From: Variovorax sp. WS11
Lineage (GTDB): Bacteria > Pseudomonadota > Gammaproteobacteria > Burkholderiales > Burkholderiaceae_C
Direction of reading: 5' to 3'
Length of the DNA: 64,000 bases
Assembly (NCBI RefSeq): GCF_010499245.1
Contig: NZ_JAAGOW010000001.1
Span: 2,170,001-2,234,000, forward strand
Positions 37,997-46,751 of the stretch are shown one piece after another. The first letter of the stretch is position 1. The number at the start of each line of letters is the position of its first letter. The notes beneath the pieces were generated by a model. The model was not told the origin of the DNA. It worked only from the letters and a program-made list of their open reading frames with translations, and did no database searches. The translations under genes were made by a program, and so were the position numbers.

Positions 37997-39208
37997 TCAG
38001 CTGACCGGCAGCAGCAGGCGCAGCAGCCCGCGCGCCGTGACGAGCTGGCCGGGGCTGTAACTTTCCTCGAGCACCCCGCTGAGCCGGCGCACGATGCCCG
38101 GGCTGCGGCGGGCGCGCCAGATCACGAAGTCCGCGATCCAGGGGTGGTTGTTGATGCGATTGGCGTGCTCGTAGGCCGCGAAGCGCGGCCGCAGCGCCGT
38201 CAGGGCGGCCTCGTACCGCGCACCTGCCGCAGCGTCGTCGGCCCCCGCTCCAGCGATGGCCTCGCCCGCGAGCATGCCGGACTCCAGCGCTTTGCCGATG
38301 CCCTCGCCGGTGAAGGAATAGGTGCTGCCCGCCGCCTCGCCCGCCACCAGCAGGCCGGGCCGCGACCAGCGCGCCCCTTCGAGCGAGCAGCGCAGCGGCG
38401 CGCCCTTGGGCTCGCCCTGCAGGCGGCCGCCCTGCATCAGCTCGCGCGCCGGCGCGTGGACGCGCGTGAAGGCGGCGAAGAGCTCGCGCAGGTTGAGATC
38501 CGGCTCGCTGCCACCCTCGCCTTTCAGCGAACCGACGCCGATGTTGAACACGCCCCCGCCGCACGGAAAGATCCAGCCGTAGCCGCCCCGCAGCGCTCGA
38601 TCCCAGACGACCTCGAGCTGACGCAGCCTCCCGGCCATCGCCTCATTCATCACGTAACCCCGCAAGGCGACGCCGCTAGGCACACGCCGCCTGCACATGT
38701 CCGCGGCCAGCAGCGGCGGGGCCGCTGCGCCGGTGGCCAGCACGGTCCAGCGCGCCCGCAGCTCGCGCGCGGTGCCGTCGGCGAGCCGAAGCCGCCCGCC
38801 CGCTACGCGCCCGTTCGCATCGGCCAGCGGCGCCTCGAAGCGCGCCGGCGCGAACCAGCGCGCGCCGGCCTCGAGCGCTGCGCGGCGCACGATCTCGTCG
38901 AGCTCGCGGCGCGGCAGCACCGCCAGCCTGGCGGGCACCTCCAGCCGGCCGCCGCGCGGCGCCACGCAGCCCACATGGCTGGCCACGGCGGCGCGCGCCA
39001 ACACGGCATCGAGCACGCCCAGGCGCGCGAGCGCGCGCTGGGCGTCGGGGATCAGTCCGTCGCCGCAGACCTTCTCGCGCGGGAAGTCCTGCCGGTCGAC
39101 CAGCAGCACATCCAACCCTGCGCGCGCCAGCGTCTGCGCGCAGGCGCTGCCGGCCGGCCCGGCGCCGACCACCAGCACCTCGCAATCGGCGGGGTCAGGC
39201 GCGGCCAC
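37997..39208 (-). CDS. FAD-dependent oxidoreductase, geranylgeranyl-reductase-like
   Basis: 403 residues from a GTG at 39208 that overlaps the VOC gene by 14 bases; no ATG precedes the nucleotide fold. Motifs: CEVLVVGAGPAGSACAQTLARAG (FAD fold), DRQDFPREKVCGDGLIP, and the second FAD motif GLLVAGEAAGSTYSFTGEGIGKALESG. It matches the geranylgeranyl-reductase/ChlP family of reductases that saturate isoprenoid chains or reduce lipids. Its partner may be the VOC gene just upstream; the substrate cannot be told. Confidence 0.85.
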   Translation of the reverse strand: MAAPDPADCEVLVVGAGPAGSACAQTLARAGLDVLLVDRQDFPREKVCGDGLIPDAQRALARLGVLDAVLARAAVASHVGCVAPRGGRLEVPARLAVLPRRELDEIVRRAALEAGARWFAPARFEAPLADANGRVAGGRLRLADGTARELRARWTVLATGAAAPPLLAADMCRRRVPSGVALRGYVMNEAMAGRLRQLEVVWDRALRGGYGWIFPCGGGVFNIGVGSLKGEGGSEPDLNLRELFAAFTRVHAPARELMQGGRLQGEPKGAPLRCSLEGARWSRPGLLVAGEAAGSTYSFTGEGIGKALESGMLAGEAIAGAGADDAAAGARYEAALTALRPRFAAYEHANRINNHPWIADFVIWRARRSPGIVRRLSGVLEESYSPGQLVTARGLLRLLLPVS

Positions 39209-39581
39209 TGCCGTACGGCCGGGTGATGATCTCGAGCCGATGGCCGTCGGGGTCGTCCCAGTAGACGCCGCGGCCGCCATCGTGGTGGTTGATCCGCCCG
39301 GGCTGCTGCTGGCCGGGGTCGGCCCAGTAGCGGAGCCCTCGGGCCCGGATGCGCCCGAAGATCTCGTCGAACTCCTCCTCGCTCACCAGGAAGGCGTAGT
39401 GCTCGATCGGGATCCGCTCCTCGCTGCGGATGTAGTCGAGCGTGACGCCGTTGTCGAGCTGCACGCAATGGAAAGGCCCGAAGGTGGTGGGCTCGTTGCG
39501 CCCGAGCAGCTCCGCCAGGAAGACGGCGGAGGCCTTCGGATCACGCGCCGGAACGATCGTGTGATTGAGCTGGATGGGCAT
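39195..39581 (-). CDS. VOC family protein (glyoxalase-like)
   Basis: 128 residues from MPIQLNHTIVPARDPKASAVFLAELLG, the usual length of single-domain glyoxalase-like proteins. His in LNHTIV, His in PFHCVQ and Glu in HRLEIIT are plausible metal ligands. It overlaps the FAD-oxidoreductase gene and is probably co-transcribed. Substrate unknown. Confidence 0.82.
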   Translation of the reverse strand: MPIQLNHTIVPARDPKASAVFLAELLGRNEPTTFGPFHCVQLDNGVTLDYIRSEERIPIEHYAFLVSEEEFDEIFGRIRARGLRYWADPGQQQPGRINHHDGGRGVYWDDPDGHRLEIITRPYGSGRA

Positions 39582-39820
39582 GGTGTTCCTCCACGAGGGC
39601 GGCAAGGGCCGTGCCGCGCACTTGCCGAGCGAAGAGCGCCCATGGTAAGACCTGCGCACGCAGGCCGCGCACCGAATCCGGCGCCGGGCGCGCCGCGTGC
39701 CCACCCGCAGGGAATCCGGCCCAGCGTGAACAGTTGCGTGGACCCGACAGCGATTTACTTATTGAAGGAAATGAATTTCGCTCTCAAGCCTTACGATGGG
39801 GCCTGGCTTGAGGGATCAGC

Positions 39821-40363
39821 ATGCGCAGCAGGAGCGGGGACGACATCGGGTTCGACGGCAACCCACCGGCAAGCGGCAGGCCGGCCATCGGCACGCTCGA
39901 CTGCGACGGCCCGCTGGTGGTGCAGGCCCTGTCCTCGATGCTGGAGCTGATCCGCGAACAGCTCGGGATGGACGTTTTCTTCGTCTCCGAATTCGTCGAC
40001 GGGCACCGCGTGTTCCGGCATGTCGCCACCGCCCCGTCCATGGGCATCATCCACGTCGGCGACTCCCACACCATGGAAGACAGCATCTGCCAGCAGGTGC
40101 TCGACGGCCGCGTTCCCAATCTCGCCCACGACCTGCGCGTTCTGCGCACCCGGCAGCCCCTGCCCGAGGTGACCAAGCCCATCGGCACCCACATCAGCGT
40201 GCCGGTGGTGATGCCGGACGGCAGCATCTACGGGACGCTGTGCGGCTTTGCGGTCGAGCGCACCGTCGACCTGACCGAGCGCGACGTGAAGAGGCTGGAG
40301 GTCGCGGCCCAGGCGACGGCGCGGGTGCTGGCGCAGGCGGCGGGGCACGCAGCGGCGGGCTGA
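39821..40363 (+). CDS. GAF domain protein
   Basis: 180 residues, essentially one GAF domain (LELIREQLGMDVFFVSEFVDGHRVFRHVA ... DSICQQVLDGRVPNLAHDLRV ... IGTHISVPVVMPDGSIYGTLCGFA). No output domain is attached, so it probably acts as a small-molecule sensor through a partner. GAGGGA precedes the ATG. The neighbours do not point to a partner. Confidence 0.82.
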   Translation: MRSRSGDDIGFDGNPPASGRPAIGTLDCDGPLVVQALSSMLELIREQLGMDVFFVSEFVDGHRVFRHVATAPSMGIIHVGDSHTMEDSICQQVLDGRVPNLAHDLRVLRTRQPLPEVTKPIGTHISVPVVMPDGSIYGTLCGFAVERTVDLTERDVKRLEVAAQATARVLAQAAGHAAAG

Positions 40364-40413
40364 AGGCCCGGGAGCGCGAGCCCGACCGCAGCTACTTTTT
40401 GGTAGTTTGCGAA

Positions 40414-41190
40414 TCAGCCCATCAGCTTCGGATTGCGCCGCGCTTCGCCGAGCCTCTGCTGCCGTACCGTCTCGGCACACTGGGCGCTGCGCCGCATTTC
40501 CGGCCGCGCGCATTGGTTGTTCATGCATACGGCGCGGCCGATGAACGCGAGGCCCTCGCAGCGTGCCACGGGACTCGCCGCGTTGGCGGTTCGCACCGCG
40601 CCCGGTTTCGGGGTCGGCGGCGCGGACGTGCGCGCAGCGCGAGGTTTTACCGATGACACCTCGGGCGCATTCTCTTCGGCTGGCGTGGGTGGCAGGGCCG
40701 GCGCCGCATCGGAGGGCGCTGCAACGACCGGCACGAGGCTCTGCGCGACCCGCGCGGTTTCGGCGGTGGCCGTGGGATCGACCCGCGCCACCGTGCGCTC
40801 GATGGGCGCCGGCAGCGCCGCATGCGCCAGCGGGCGTGTGGGCACACCGGCCTCCCGCGGCCCACGGGCCAGGATCAGCGCCACCGCGGCCACGGTGCCC
40901 CAGAGACCGATCAGCGCGAAGACGGCGTAGCGGGAGCGGCGCACCTCGGCGTCGCCCGCGCTCATCAGGGGCGAGGGATGGGTCTCGCCGTCGACGGTCG
41001 CGAAATAGGCGGGCAGCTTGCCGTCGCAGCCCTTGCAGAAGCGTGCGTGACGCGCATTAATGGTCTGGCAGGCTTCGCAGACCTCGCCTTCCGCGGGCTC
41101 GCCGTGGAAGCGCGCCAGATCGAGCAGGCTGCCGAAGGCGACGGCAGCCGGCGGCCTCTGCCGCTCGGGGAAGATCGCGGCGGCGCTCAT
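40414..41190 (-). CDS. Zinc-ribbon membrane protein of unknown function
   Basis: 258 residues. A zinc-ribbon motif CEACQTINARHARFCKGC (two CxxC pairs) lies at about 38-55, a membrane helix (YAVFALIGLWGTVAAVALILA) at about 88-108, then a long Pro/Ala-rich linker and a Cys-containing C-terminus (CEGLAFIGRAVCMNNQCARPEMRRSAQC). The layout suggests a cytoplasmic zinc finger and a periplasmic Cys-rich tail. It starts 1 base after the stop of the small gene upstream and is coupled to it. Confidence 0.75.
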   Translation of the reverse strand: MSAAAIFPERQRPPAAVAFGSLLDLARFHGEPAEGEVCEACQTINARHARFCKGCDGKLPAYFATVDGETHPSPLMSAGDAEVRRSRYAVFALIGLWGTVAAVALILARGPREAGVPTRPLAHAALPAPIERTVARVDPTATAETARVAQSLVPVVAAPSDAAPALPPTPAEENAPEVSSVKPRAARTSAPPTPKPGAVRTANAASPVARCEGLAFIGRAVCMNNQCARPEMRRSAQCAETVRQQRLGEARRNPKLMG

Positions 41191-41191
41191 G

Positions 41192-41449
41192 TCAGCGCTC
41201 CCAGCGGAGGGCGGTCTCGCCGTCCTGCGGTTCCGCCGAGGCAGCAGACGCCAGGAGCCGGCGCCGCAGCCGCACCTCGGACACCGCAAGACGGGCGAAA
41301 AGGATCAGCTGCTCGTCCGACGGCTCGGGCCCGCCGCCCAGTTGCGCGCGGAAGGAACGGACGATTTGCGCTTGCGCGGCTTCACGCAGCCGGGTTGCGG
41401 TCATGGCGGCGCAGGCGGCGGTCGCTTGCACAGGCATGGGAATGTTCAT
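41192..41449 (-). CDS. Small hypothetical protein coupled to the zinc-ribbon protein
   Basis: 85 residues (MNIPMPVQATAACAAMTA...). No motif was recognised; it has a helical Arg/Glu-rich centre and no membrane segment. Its stop is 1 base before the ATG of the zinc-ribbon gene, arguing for translation of both. Confidence rests mainly on that coupling. Confidence 0.55.
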   Translation of the reverse strand: MNIPMPVQATAACAAMTATRLREAAQAQIVRSFRAQLGGGPEPSDEQLILFARLAVSEVRLRRRLLASAASAEPQDGETALRWER

Positions 41450-41757
41450 GGCGGACTCCTGGCGGCAGCAAGGTCCCGGCGCATCTCTGTCGTCGATCTG
41501 AGCAGCGCGCGAAAGCCTTCGTTGGCGGAAGTCTTCCTTGTTGACCAGAGGCTTCCCGCTCCTTGTCGGACAACGCCTGATGCGCCCGTCGTTGTCAGTT
41601 CACCCGGCTGGGTGGACGCTCAAGAAACCGAGACTCAAAACTGACCGATTGAGCAAATCTGTCTTCGATCTCTTTATCCGGCTGAAAAATCATCACAGCT
41701 CTTTTTTACTCGAATGGATAATTTGCCCAAGCTCGCTCCACGAACAGGCCCTGTCTC
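41450..41757. other. 308-base gap with a split inverted repeat
   Basis: No gene is seen. The right half is AT-rich and holds TTGAGCAAAT (41649-41658) and the nearly perfect complement ATTTGCCCAA (41721-41730), nine of ten bases matching, 62 bases apart. They may be TetR half-sites or a looping operator for the downstream gene. Confidence 0.4.
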
Positions 41758-42435
41758 ATGAATGCGACACGTCTCCGCGCCAAGGCGGCCCCCAGCACGA
41801 CCGGCGGAGCCCTCGCCGGCGCCACCCGGGGCCGGGCGCGCAACTACACGCAGATGCTGGGCCTGATCCACCAGGCAGCCATCGAAGTCTTCGCGGCCGA
41901 TGGCCTGGCCGGGGCCTCGACCCAGGCGATCGCCCACAAGGCCGGCCTGTCCAAGGCGCAGCTGCACTACTACATCGAGAGCAAGGAGGCGCTCTACCGC
42001 CAGGTGCTGCAGGACATCGTCAACGACTGGATCGGCGTCTTCGGCTTCAGCGACGAGGCCTTGGGTCCGCGCAAGGTGCTGACCGAGTTGATCCAGCGCA
42101 GGATGCAGTTCTCCTTCGATCACCCGCTGCGCTCGCGGATCTTCACTGCCGAGATGATGCGAGGGGCGCCGGCGATCCGGGAAATGATGGGGACGAGCAG
42201 GCAGCGCACCGAGCAGGCCGCCGCCGTCATCCGGAACTGGGCCCAGCGCGGGCTGATGGACCCGGTGGACCCGCTGCTCTTCCTCTTCCACCTCTGGGCC
42301 TCGACCCAGTTCTACGCCGACCATGCGGCCCAGGTGGCCTTCTTTCGCGACGCCTCCATGAGCAACGAGAAGGACCGCCGCTATCTGACCGAAAACGTGA
42401 CCGATTTCCTGCTGAAGGCGGCCGGGGTCCGCTGA
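41758..42435 (+). CDS. TetR/AcrR family regulator, RutR-like
   Basis: 225 residues. HTH about 35-80 (LIHQAAIEVFAADGLAGASTQAIAHKAGLSKAQLHYYIESKEALY) and a C-terminal domain of the RutR/TetR_C_33 type (LFLFHLWASTQFYADHAAQV). RutR binds uracil in E. coli; the ligand here is not known, and no pyrimidine genes are adjacent. Confidence 0.87.
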   Translation: MNATRLRAKAAPSTTGGALAGATRGRARNYTQMLGLIHQAAIEVFAADGLAGASTQAIAHKAGLSKAQLHYYIESKEALYRQVLQDIVNDWIGVFGFSDEALGPRKVLTELIQRRMQFSFDHPLRSRIFTAEMMRGAPAIREMMGTSRQRTEQAAAVIRNWAQRGLMDPVDPLLFLFHLWASTQFYADHAAQVAFFRDASMSNEKDRRYLTENVTDFLLKAAGVR

Positions 42436-42513
42436 CGGCGGTGGCGGCCGGCACGCCCGGTTCATCAAATCGTCAAATCGCGTCAGCGGCTTGACGATTT
42501 CGTCACTGCCAGC

Positions 42514-42735
42514 TCAATGAGGCTCGCGGGCCTGGACGAAGGGCGTCGCGTACTCGCGGCCGATCATCCCGCGGGCGAAGAGATAGTTGTTGCGGGCCCT
42601 CTCGCTCATCGCGTCGAGGTTGACCATGCCCGTGCTGTCGCACGGGAAGGCCAGCGCGCGGCCCTGGTTGAACAGCGACTGGAACCGGATCTCGAACGCG
42701 GCTGCAGTCTGCATCGAAGAAGAACTGTGCGACAT
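42514..42735 (-). CDS. Conserved small protein, unknown function
   Basis: 73 residues from the ATG at 42735, which has AGGAGAC upstream. The sequence (FEIRFQSLFNQGRALAFPCDSTGMVNLDAMSERARNNYLFARGMIGREYATP) is typical of a family seen often in Burkholderiales, from memory. No catalytic motif. It stands alone, convergent with the TetR gene. Confidence 0.72.
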   Translation of the reverse strand: MSHSSSSMQTAAAFEIRFQSLFNQGRALAFPCDSTGMVNLDAMSERARNNYLFARGMIGREYATPFVQAREPH

Positions 42736-43029
42736 GGTCGTCTCCTGCGGGCGGCAAAAAATGGATGACTGGATCAAACAGCTGACACGGAATCCCCGCT
42801 TGCCGATTGCCTTGCATCAATCGTGCCGGGCTCGTTTGAATAACGATCCGCGCGGTTCAGCGTTGCAGGGGATTACGCAAAAAGGCGAGGCTTGGTTGTG
42901 TGGAATGCCACGATTCGCCAGATTTGCGCGCCAACTTGTTGCCGCGCAGCGTGCAGGCTCGCAGCGGCCATCGGCCGCGCGTCAACCGGCGGTTGGGCGC
43001 GATGGGGCGGCTGCGGCCCCGCTGCTGCT

Positions 43030-43845
43030 TCAGCCGCGCTGCAACTCGCGCAGCCAGCCCAGACCGTCGGAGCTGCCCCGCGCCACCGCGCCGCGCGCCG
43101 GCCGGTATTCGCAGCCGACCCAGCCTTCCCAGCCGCAGTGCGCCGCCACCTCATCGATCACCTTGAACAGGTAGGGATGGTTCAGCTCGCCGATGTCGGG
43201 CTCGTGGCGCTCAGGCACGCCGGCGATCTGGAAATGGCCGACGCGGCCGGTGGGCAGGTACTTGCGGATCTTCATCGCGACGTCGCCCTCGACGATCTGG
43301 CAGTGGTAGAGGTCCATCTGCACCTTGAGGTTGGGCGCGCCCACCAGGTCGACGATCTCGTGCGCGTGGTCCTGCCGGTTCAGGAAGAAGCGCGGGATGT
43401 CACGGGTGTTGATGGGCTCGATCAGCAGATCGCGCCCGGCCTTGGCGGCCTCGGCCGCGGCCCAGCGCAGGTTGTCGATGTAGGTGGGCTGCACGGCCTC
43501 GCGCTCCACGTCCGAGGGCACCAGTCCAGCCATCACATGCACGCGGGGGCAGTCCAGGGCCTCGGCATAGTCCAGCGCCTTCAGCACGCCCTCGCGGAAC
43601 TCGGCCTCGCGCCCCGGCAGGCAGGCCAGGCCGCGCTCGCCGCCGTCCCAGTCGCCGGGCGGGCCGTTGAAGAGCACCTGCTGCAGGCCGTTGGCCGAGA
43701 GCCGGGCGGCCAGCTCGCGCCGCTCGTAGGGATAGGGGAAGAGGTACTCGATGGCCTGGAAGCCGTCCTTCGCGGCGGCTTCGAAGCGGTCGAGGAAATC
43801 GAGCTCGGGATAGAGCATGGAGAGGTTGGCGGCGAATCGGGGCAT
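43030..43845 (-). CDS. otnI: 2-oxo-tetronate isomerase (Hyi family)
   Basis: 271 residues, TIM-barrel xylose-isomerase-like fold of the hydroxypyruvate isomerase family ([11 protein letters not shown] and [21 protein letters not shown]). The neighbours otnC, otnK and ltnD favour the acid-sugar role: isomerising 2-oxo-tetronate to 3-oxo-tetronate, instead of the glyoxylate-pathway hydroxypyruvate role. Last gene of the operon; GAAGGA lies before the ATG. Confidence 0.88.
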   Translation of the reverse strand: MPRFAANLSMLYPELDFLDRFEAAAKDGFQAIEYLFPYPYERRELAARLSANGLQQVLFNGPPGDWDGGERGLACLPGREAEFREGVLKALDYAEALDCPRVHVMAGLVPSDVEREAVQPTYIDNLRWAAAEAAKAGRDLLIEPINTRDIPRFFLNRQDHAHEIVDLVGAPNLKVQMDLYHCQIVEGDVAMKIRKYLPTGRVGHFQIAGVPERHEPDIGELNHPYLFKVIDEVAAHCGWEGWVGCEYRPARGAVARGSSDGLGWLRELQRG

Positions 43846-43866
43846 GGGGATGTGTCCTTCGTTCTC

Positions 43867-44529
43867 TTACCAGCGCGCGCCGAAATGACGGCGCAGCTCG
43901 TCGATCTGTGGTGGTGCCAGCGGCTGGGCCGACTGCTTGTTCAATGCCCAAAGCCTGGCGGTCTCTTCGAGCTCCTCGAGCACGGCCATGGCCGCGGCAG
44001 GCGTGTCGTGCCAGACGTTGGGGCCGAGGCGCTCCAGCATCACGGCGCGGATCGGCGTGCCTTCCGCGCCGTAGCGCGCGATGGTTTGCGCGACCCGCTC
44101 GGCGGCCTCGGGCGCGCCGGGCCGGTGGTAGGGGATCACGGGCACATGGCCGACCTTCATCACGAAGTAGGGCGTGAGGGCCGGCAGCAGCTCCTCGCCC
44201 GGCGCTTCCAGCGTGAGCGCCACGCAATGCGTGCTGTGGGTGTGGATCACGCAGCGCGTGCCGGCGTCGAAGCGCGTGGCGGCGGCGTAGATGCGGGCAT
44301 GCAGCGCGATGGTCTTGCTGGCGCGATCGCCACCGCTCTGGTTCAAGTCGACGTCGAGCCGCGCGAGCTTCGCCGGATCGAGGAAGCCCAGGCAGGCGTC
44401 GGTGGGCGTGATGAGGAAGCCGTCGTCGAGTCGCACGCTGATGTTGCCGGCCGTGGCATGCACATGGCCGCGCTCGAACAGGCTGCGGCCGATACGGCAG
44501 ATTTCTTCGCGCGCCTGGCTCTCGGTCAT
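43867..44529 (-). CDS. otnC: 3-oxo-tetronate 4-phosphate decarboxylase
   Basis: 220 residues, class II aldolase fold. Zinc ligands in HTHSTHC (His96, His98) and a further His near 160 (VIPYHRPG); Glu in the HATAGNIS/DDGFLITPT region supports catalysis. Predicted to convert 3-oxo-tetronate 4-phosphate to dihydroxyacetone phosphate and CO2. Its start overlaps the otnK stop (ATGA). Confidence 0.88.
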   Translation of the reverse strand: MTESQAREEICRIGRSLFERGHVHATAGNISVRLDDGFLITPTDACLGFLDPAKLARLDVDLNQSGGDRASKTIALHARIYAAATRFDAGTRCVIHTHSTHCVALTLEAPGEELLPALTPYFVMKVGHVPVIPYHRPGAPEAAERVAQTIARYGAEGTPIRAVMLERLGPNVWHDTPAAAMAVLEELEETARLWALNKQSAQPLAPPQIDELRRHFGARW

Positions 44530-45800
44530 TCGAGAACTGTAAAGGCTTTGAAGAAGAAATCGTCGGTGCCGAAGTTGCCGGACTTGAGCGCGATATGCAG
44601 CCCGGCGCCGCCCGCTGCCTCGGCCGGGGCATGGCACCAGGGCACGCCGGGGTCGATCTGCGCGCCGATCTGCAGCTGCGCGATGCCCAGGGCCTGCACG
44701 CAGGCGCCCGAGGTCTCCCCGCCGGCCACCACCAGTTGCCGCACGCCTTGCGCGACCAGCCCGCGCGCGATCTCGGCGATGGTGCGTTCCACCATCGCGC
44801 CGGCCTCCTCGACGCCGAGCCTGCCCTGCACCGACTTCACGGCGCCGGCCTCGGCGGTGGAGTAGACCAGCACCGGCCCGTCCGCCAGCAGCGGCGCAGC
44901 CCAGGCTAGCGCCTCGGCCGCCACGTCGACGCCCGCGGCGATGCGCAGCGGATCGATCGCGAGCGCGGGGCGGCCTGCCTGGATGAAGCTCAACACTTGC
45001 CGGTTGGTGGCCAGCGAGCAGCTGCCCGAGACCACGGCCTGCAAGCCCCCCGCAGGCGGCAACACGCCGGCGGCGAACGAGGGAGCGATCCCGAAGTTGC
45101 CCGGCAGCCCGATCGCCACGCCCGAGCCCGCGGTGACCAGCGGCATGTCCGCGAGCGCCGGGCCGAGGCGCAGCAAGTCGTCGTTGGAGACCGCATCGAC
45201 GATCGCGATGCCGATGCCCTCCGACCGGAGCTGCGCGATGCGCTCGCGCACCGCCTGCGCGCCGCGCGCGACCACCGCGTGGTCGATCAGTCCCACCCGG
45301 TGCCGCGTCTGCGCCTGCAGCACGCGCACGAGGTTGGGGTCGGTCATCGGCGTCAGGGGATGGTTCTGCATGCCGCTCTCGTTGAGCAGCACCTCGCCGG
45401 CGAACAGGTAGCCCTTGAACACGGTGCGCTTGTTGTCCGGGAAGGCGGGCGTGGCAATGGTGAAGTCGCAGCCCAGCGCCTCCATCAGCGCCTCCGTCAC
45501 CGGGCCGATGTTGCCCGCGGGCGTGCTGTCGAAGGTGGAGCAGTACTTGAAGTAGATCTGCCGCGCCCCCTGGGCCTGCAGCCAGCGCAGCGCCTCGAGC
45601 GATTGCGCCACCGCCTCGGCCGGCGCGATGGTGCGGGACTTCAGCGCGACCACCACAGCATCGACCTCGGCCGCAAGCGGCTTGGCCGGCACGCCGATGG
45701 CCTGCACCACACGCATGCCGGCGCGCACGAGGTTGTTGGCGAGGTCGGTGGCGCCGGTGAAATCGTCGGCGATGCAGCCGAGCAGGATCTTCCCGCTCAT
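44526..45800 (-). CDS. otnK: 3-oxo-tetronate kinase (DUF1537 family)
   Basis: 424 residues. N-terminal sugar-binding part with LGCIADDFTGATDLANNL at 7-24, and a C-terminal nucleotide-binding part with VVAGGETSGACVQALG. Phosphorylates 3-oxo-tetronate at O4 using ATP. The DUF1537 family was assigned to acid-sugar kinases by published work (Zhang et al., 2016). It overlaps both neighbours by four bases. Confidence 0.9.
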   Translation of the reverse strand: MSGKILLGCIADDFTGATDLANNLVRAGMRVVQAIGVPAKPLAAEVDAVVVALKSRTIAPAEAVAQSLEALRWLQAQGARQIYFKYCSTFDSTPAGNIGPVTEALMEALGCDFTIATPAFPDNKRTVFKGYLFAGEVLLNESGMQNHPLTPMTDPNLVRVLQAQTRHRVGLIDHAVVARGAQAVRERIAQLRSEGIGIAIVDAVSNDDLLRLGPALADMPLVTAGSGVAIGLPGNFGIAPSFAAGVLPPAGGLQAVVSGSCSLATNRQVLSFIQAGRPALAIDPLRIAAGVDVAAEALAWAAPLLADGPVLVYSTAEAGAVKSVQGRLGVEEAGAMVERTIAEIARGLVAQGVRQLVVAGGETSGACVQALGIAQLQIGAQIDPGVPWCHAPAEAAGGAGLHIALKSGNFGTDDFFFKAFTVLE

Positions 45801-46723
45801 GAGGACTCCAGCGGCTTGGAACGCGACGGCAGCTCGATGCCGGGAAATATCTTGATGACCGCGCTGTCATCCTCCCGCGCGAAGCCCGCCGTGGAGGCCT
45901 GCATGAACATCTGGTGCGCAGTGGACGCCAGCGGCAGCGGAAACTTGCTGGCGCGCGCGGTGTCGAGCACCAGGCCCAGGTCCTTCACGAAAATGTCGAC
46001 CGCCGACAGCGGCGTGTAGTCGCCTGCCAGCACGTGGGCCATGCGGTTCTCGAACATCCAGCTGTTGCCGGCGCTGTGCGTGATGACCTCGTACAGCGCG
46101 GCCGCATCCACGCCCTCGCGCAGGCCCAGCGCCATGGCCTCGGCCGCCGCGGCGATGTGCACGCCGGCGAGCAGCTGGTTGATGATCTTCACCTTGCTGC
46201 CCGCGCCGGCCCGGTCCCCCAAGCGGTAGACCTTGGCGGCCATCGCATCGAGCGCGGCGCCGGCCTTGGCGTAGGCCTCGGGCGAGCCGGCGGTCATCAT
46301 CGTCATCTCGCCGCTGGCGGCCTTGGCGGCGCCGCCGGAGATCGGAGCGTCGATGTAGAGGATGCCCTTCTCGGCCAGGCGCGCCTCGAGCGCGATCGAC
46401 CAGCTGGGGTCCACCGTCGAGCACATCACGAACACGCTGCCCGGCTTCATCGAGGCGGCGCAGCCGGGCGCGCCGTCGGGGCCGTCGGCGCCGAACAGCA
46501 CCGCCTCGGTCTGCGCGGCGTTGACCACGACGCAGACCACGACCTCGCTCTTCTCGCCCAGCTCGGCCAGGGTGGCGCAGGCGTTCCCGCCATCCATGGC
46601 AAAGGCCCGCGCCGCTTCGGCGCGCACGTCGTATACGTTCAGCGCGAAGCCCGCGCGGCGCAGCGACTGCGCCATGCCGCCGCCCATGGCGCCGAGGCCG
46701 ATCAGGCCGATGGTGGAAGTCAT
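45797..46723 (-). CDS. ltnD: L-threonate dehydrogenase (beta-hydroxyacid dehydrogenase family)
   Basis: 308 residues. NAD-binding GLIGLGAMGGGMAQSL, substrate-binding DAPISGGAAKAASGEM and catalytic Lys in GSKVKIINQLLAGVHIAAAAEAMALG. Predicted to oxidise threonate to 2-oxo-tetronate, the first pathway step. GGAG precedes the ATG. Similar to tartronate semialdehyde reductase (GlxR), but the otn neighbours decide for threonate. Confidence 0.88.
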   Translation of the reverse strand: MTSTIGLIGLGAMGGGMAQSLRRAGFALNVYDVRAEAARAFAMDGGNACATLAELGEKSEVVVCVVVNAAQTEAVLFGADGPDGAPGCAASMKPGSVFVMCSTVDPSWSIALEARLAEKGILYIDAPISGGAAKAASGEMTMMTAGSPEAYAKAGAALDAMAAKVYRLGDRAGAGSKVKIINQLLAGVHIAAAAEAMALGLREGVDAAALYEVITHSAGNSWMFENRMAHVLAGDYTPLSAVDIFVKDLGLVLDTARASKFPLPLASTAHQMFMQASTAGFAREDDSAVIKIFPGIELPSRSKPLESS

Positions 46724-46751
46724 GCGAAAAACTCCTTGTGCGAAAACCGGC

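Noticed and set aside
39768..39779. Short palindrome GAAAT-GA-ATTTC before the GAF gene
   Set aside because: Only five bases per arm in AT-rich DNA and no regulator nearby; such repeats arise by chance.
42736..43029. Possible gene in the 294-base gap right of the small conserved protein
   Set aside because: Frames there lack a ribosome site and natural residue mix, and none continues a neighbouring gene; nothing recognisable was seen.
43030..46723. Reading otnI as hydroxypyruvate isomerase and ltnD as tartronate semialdehyde reductase of the glyoxylate pathway
   Set aside because: No glyoxylate carboligase or glycerate kinase is present, while the DUF1537 kinase and class II aldolase between them fit the tetronate pathway.
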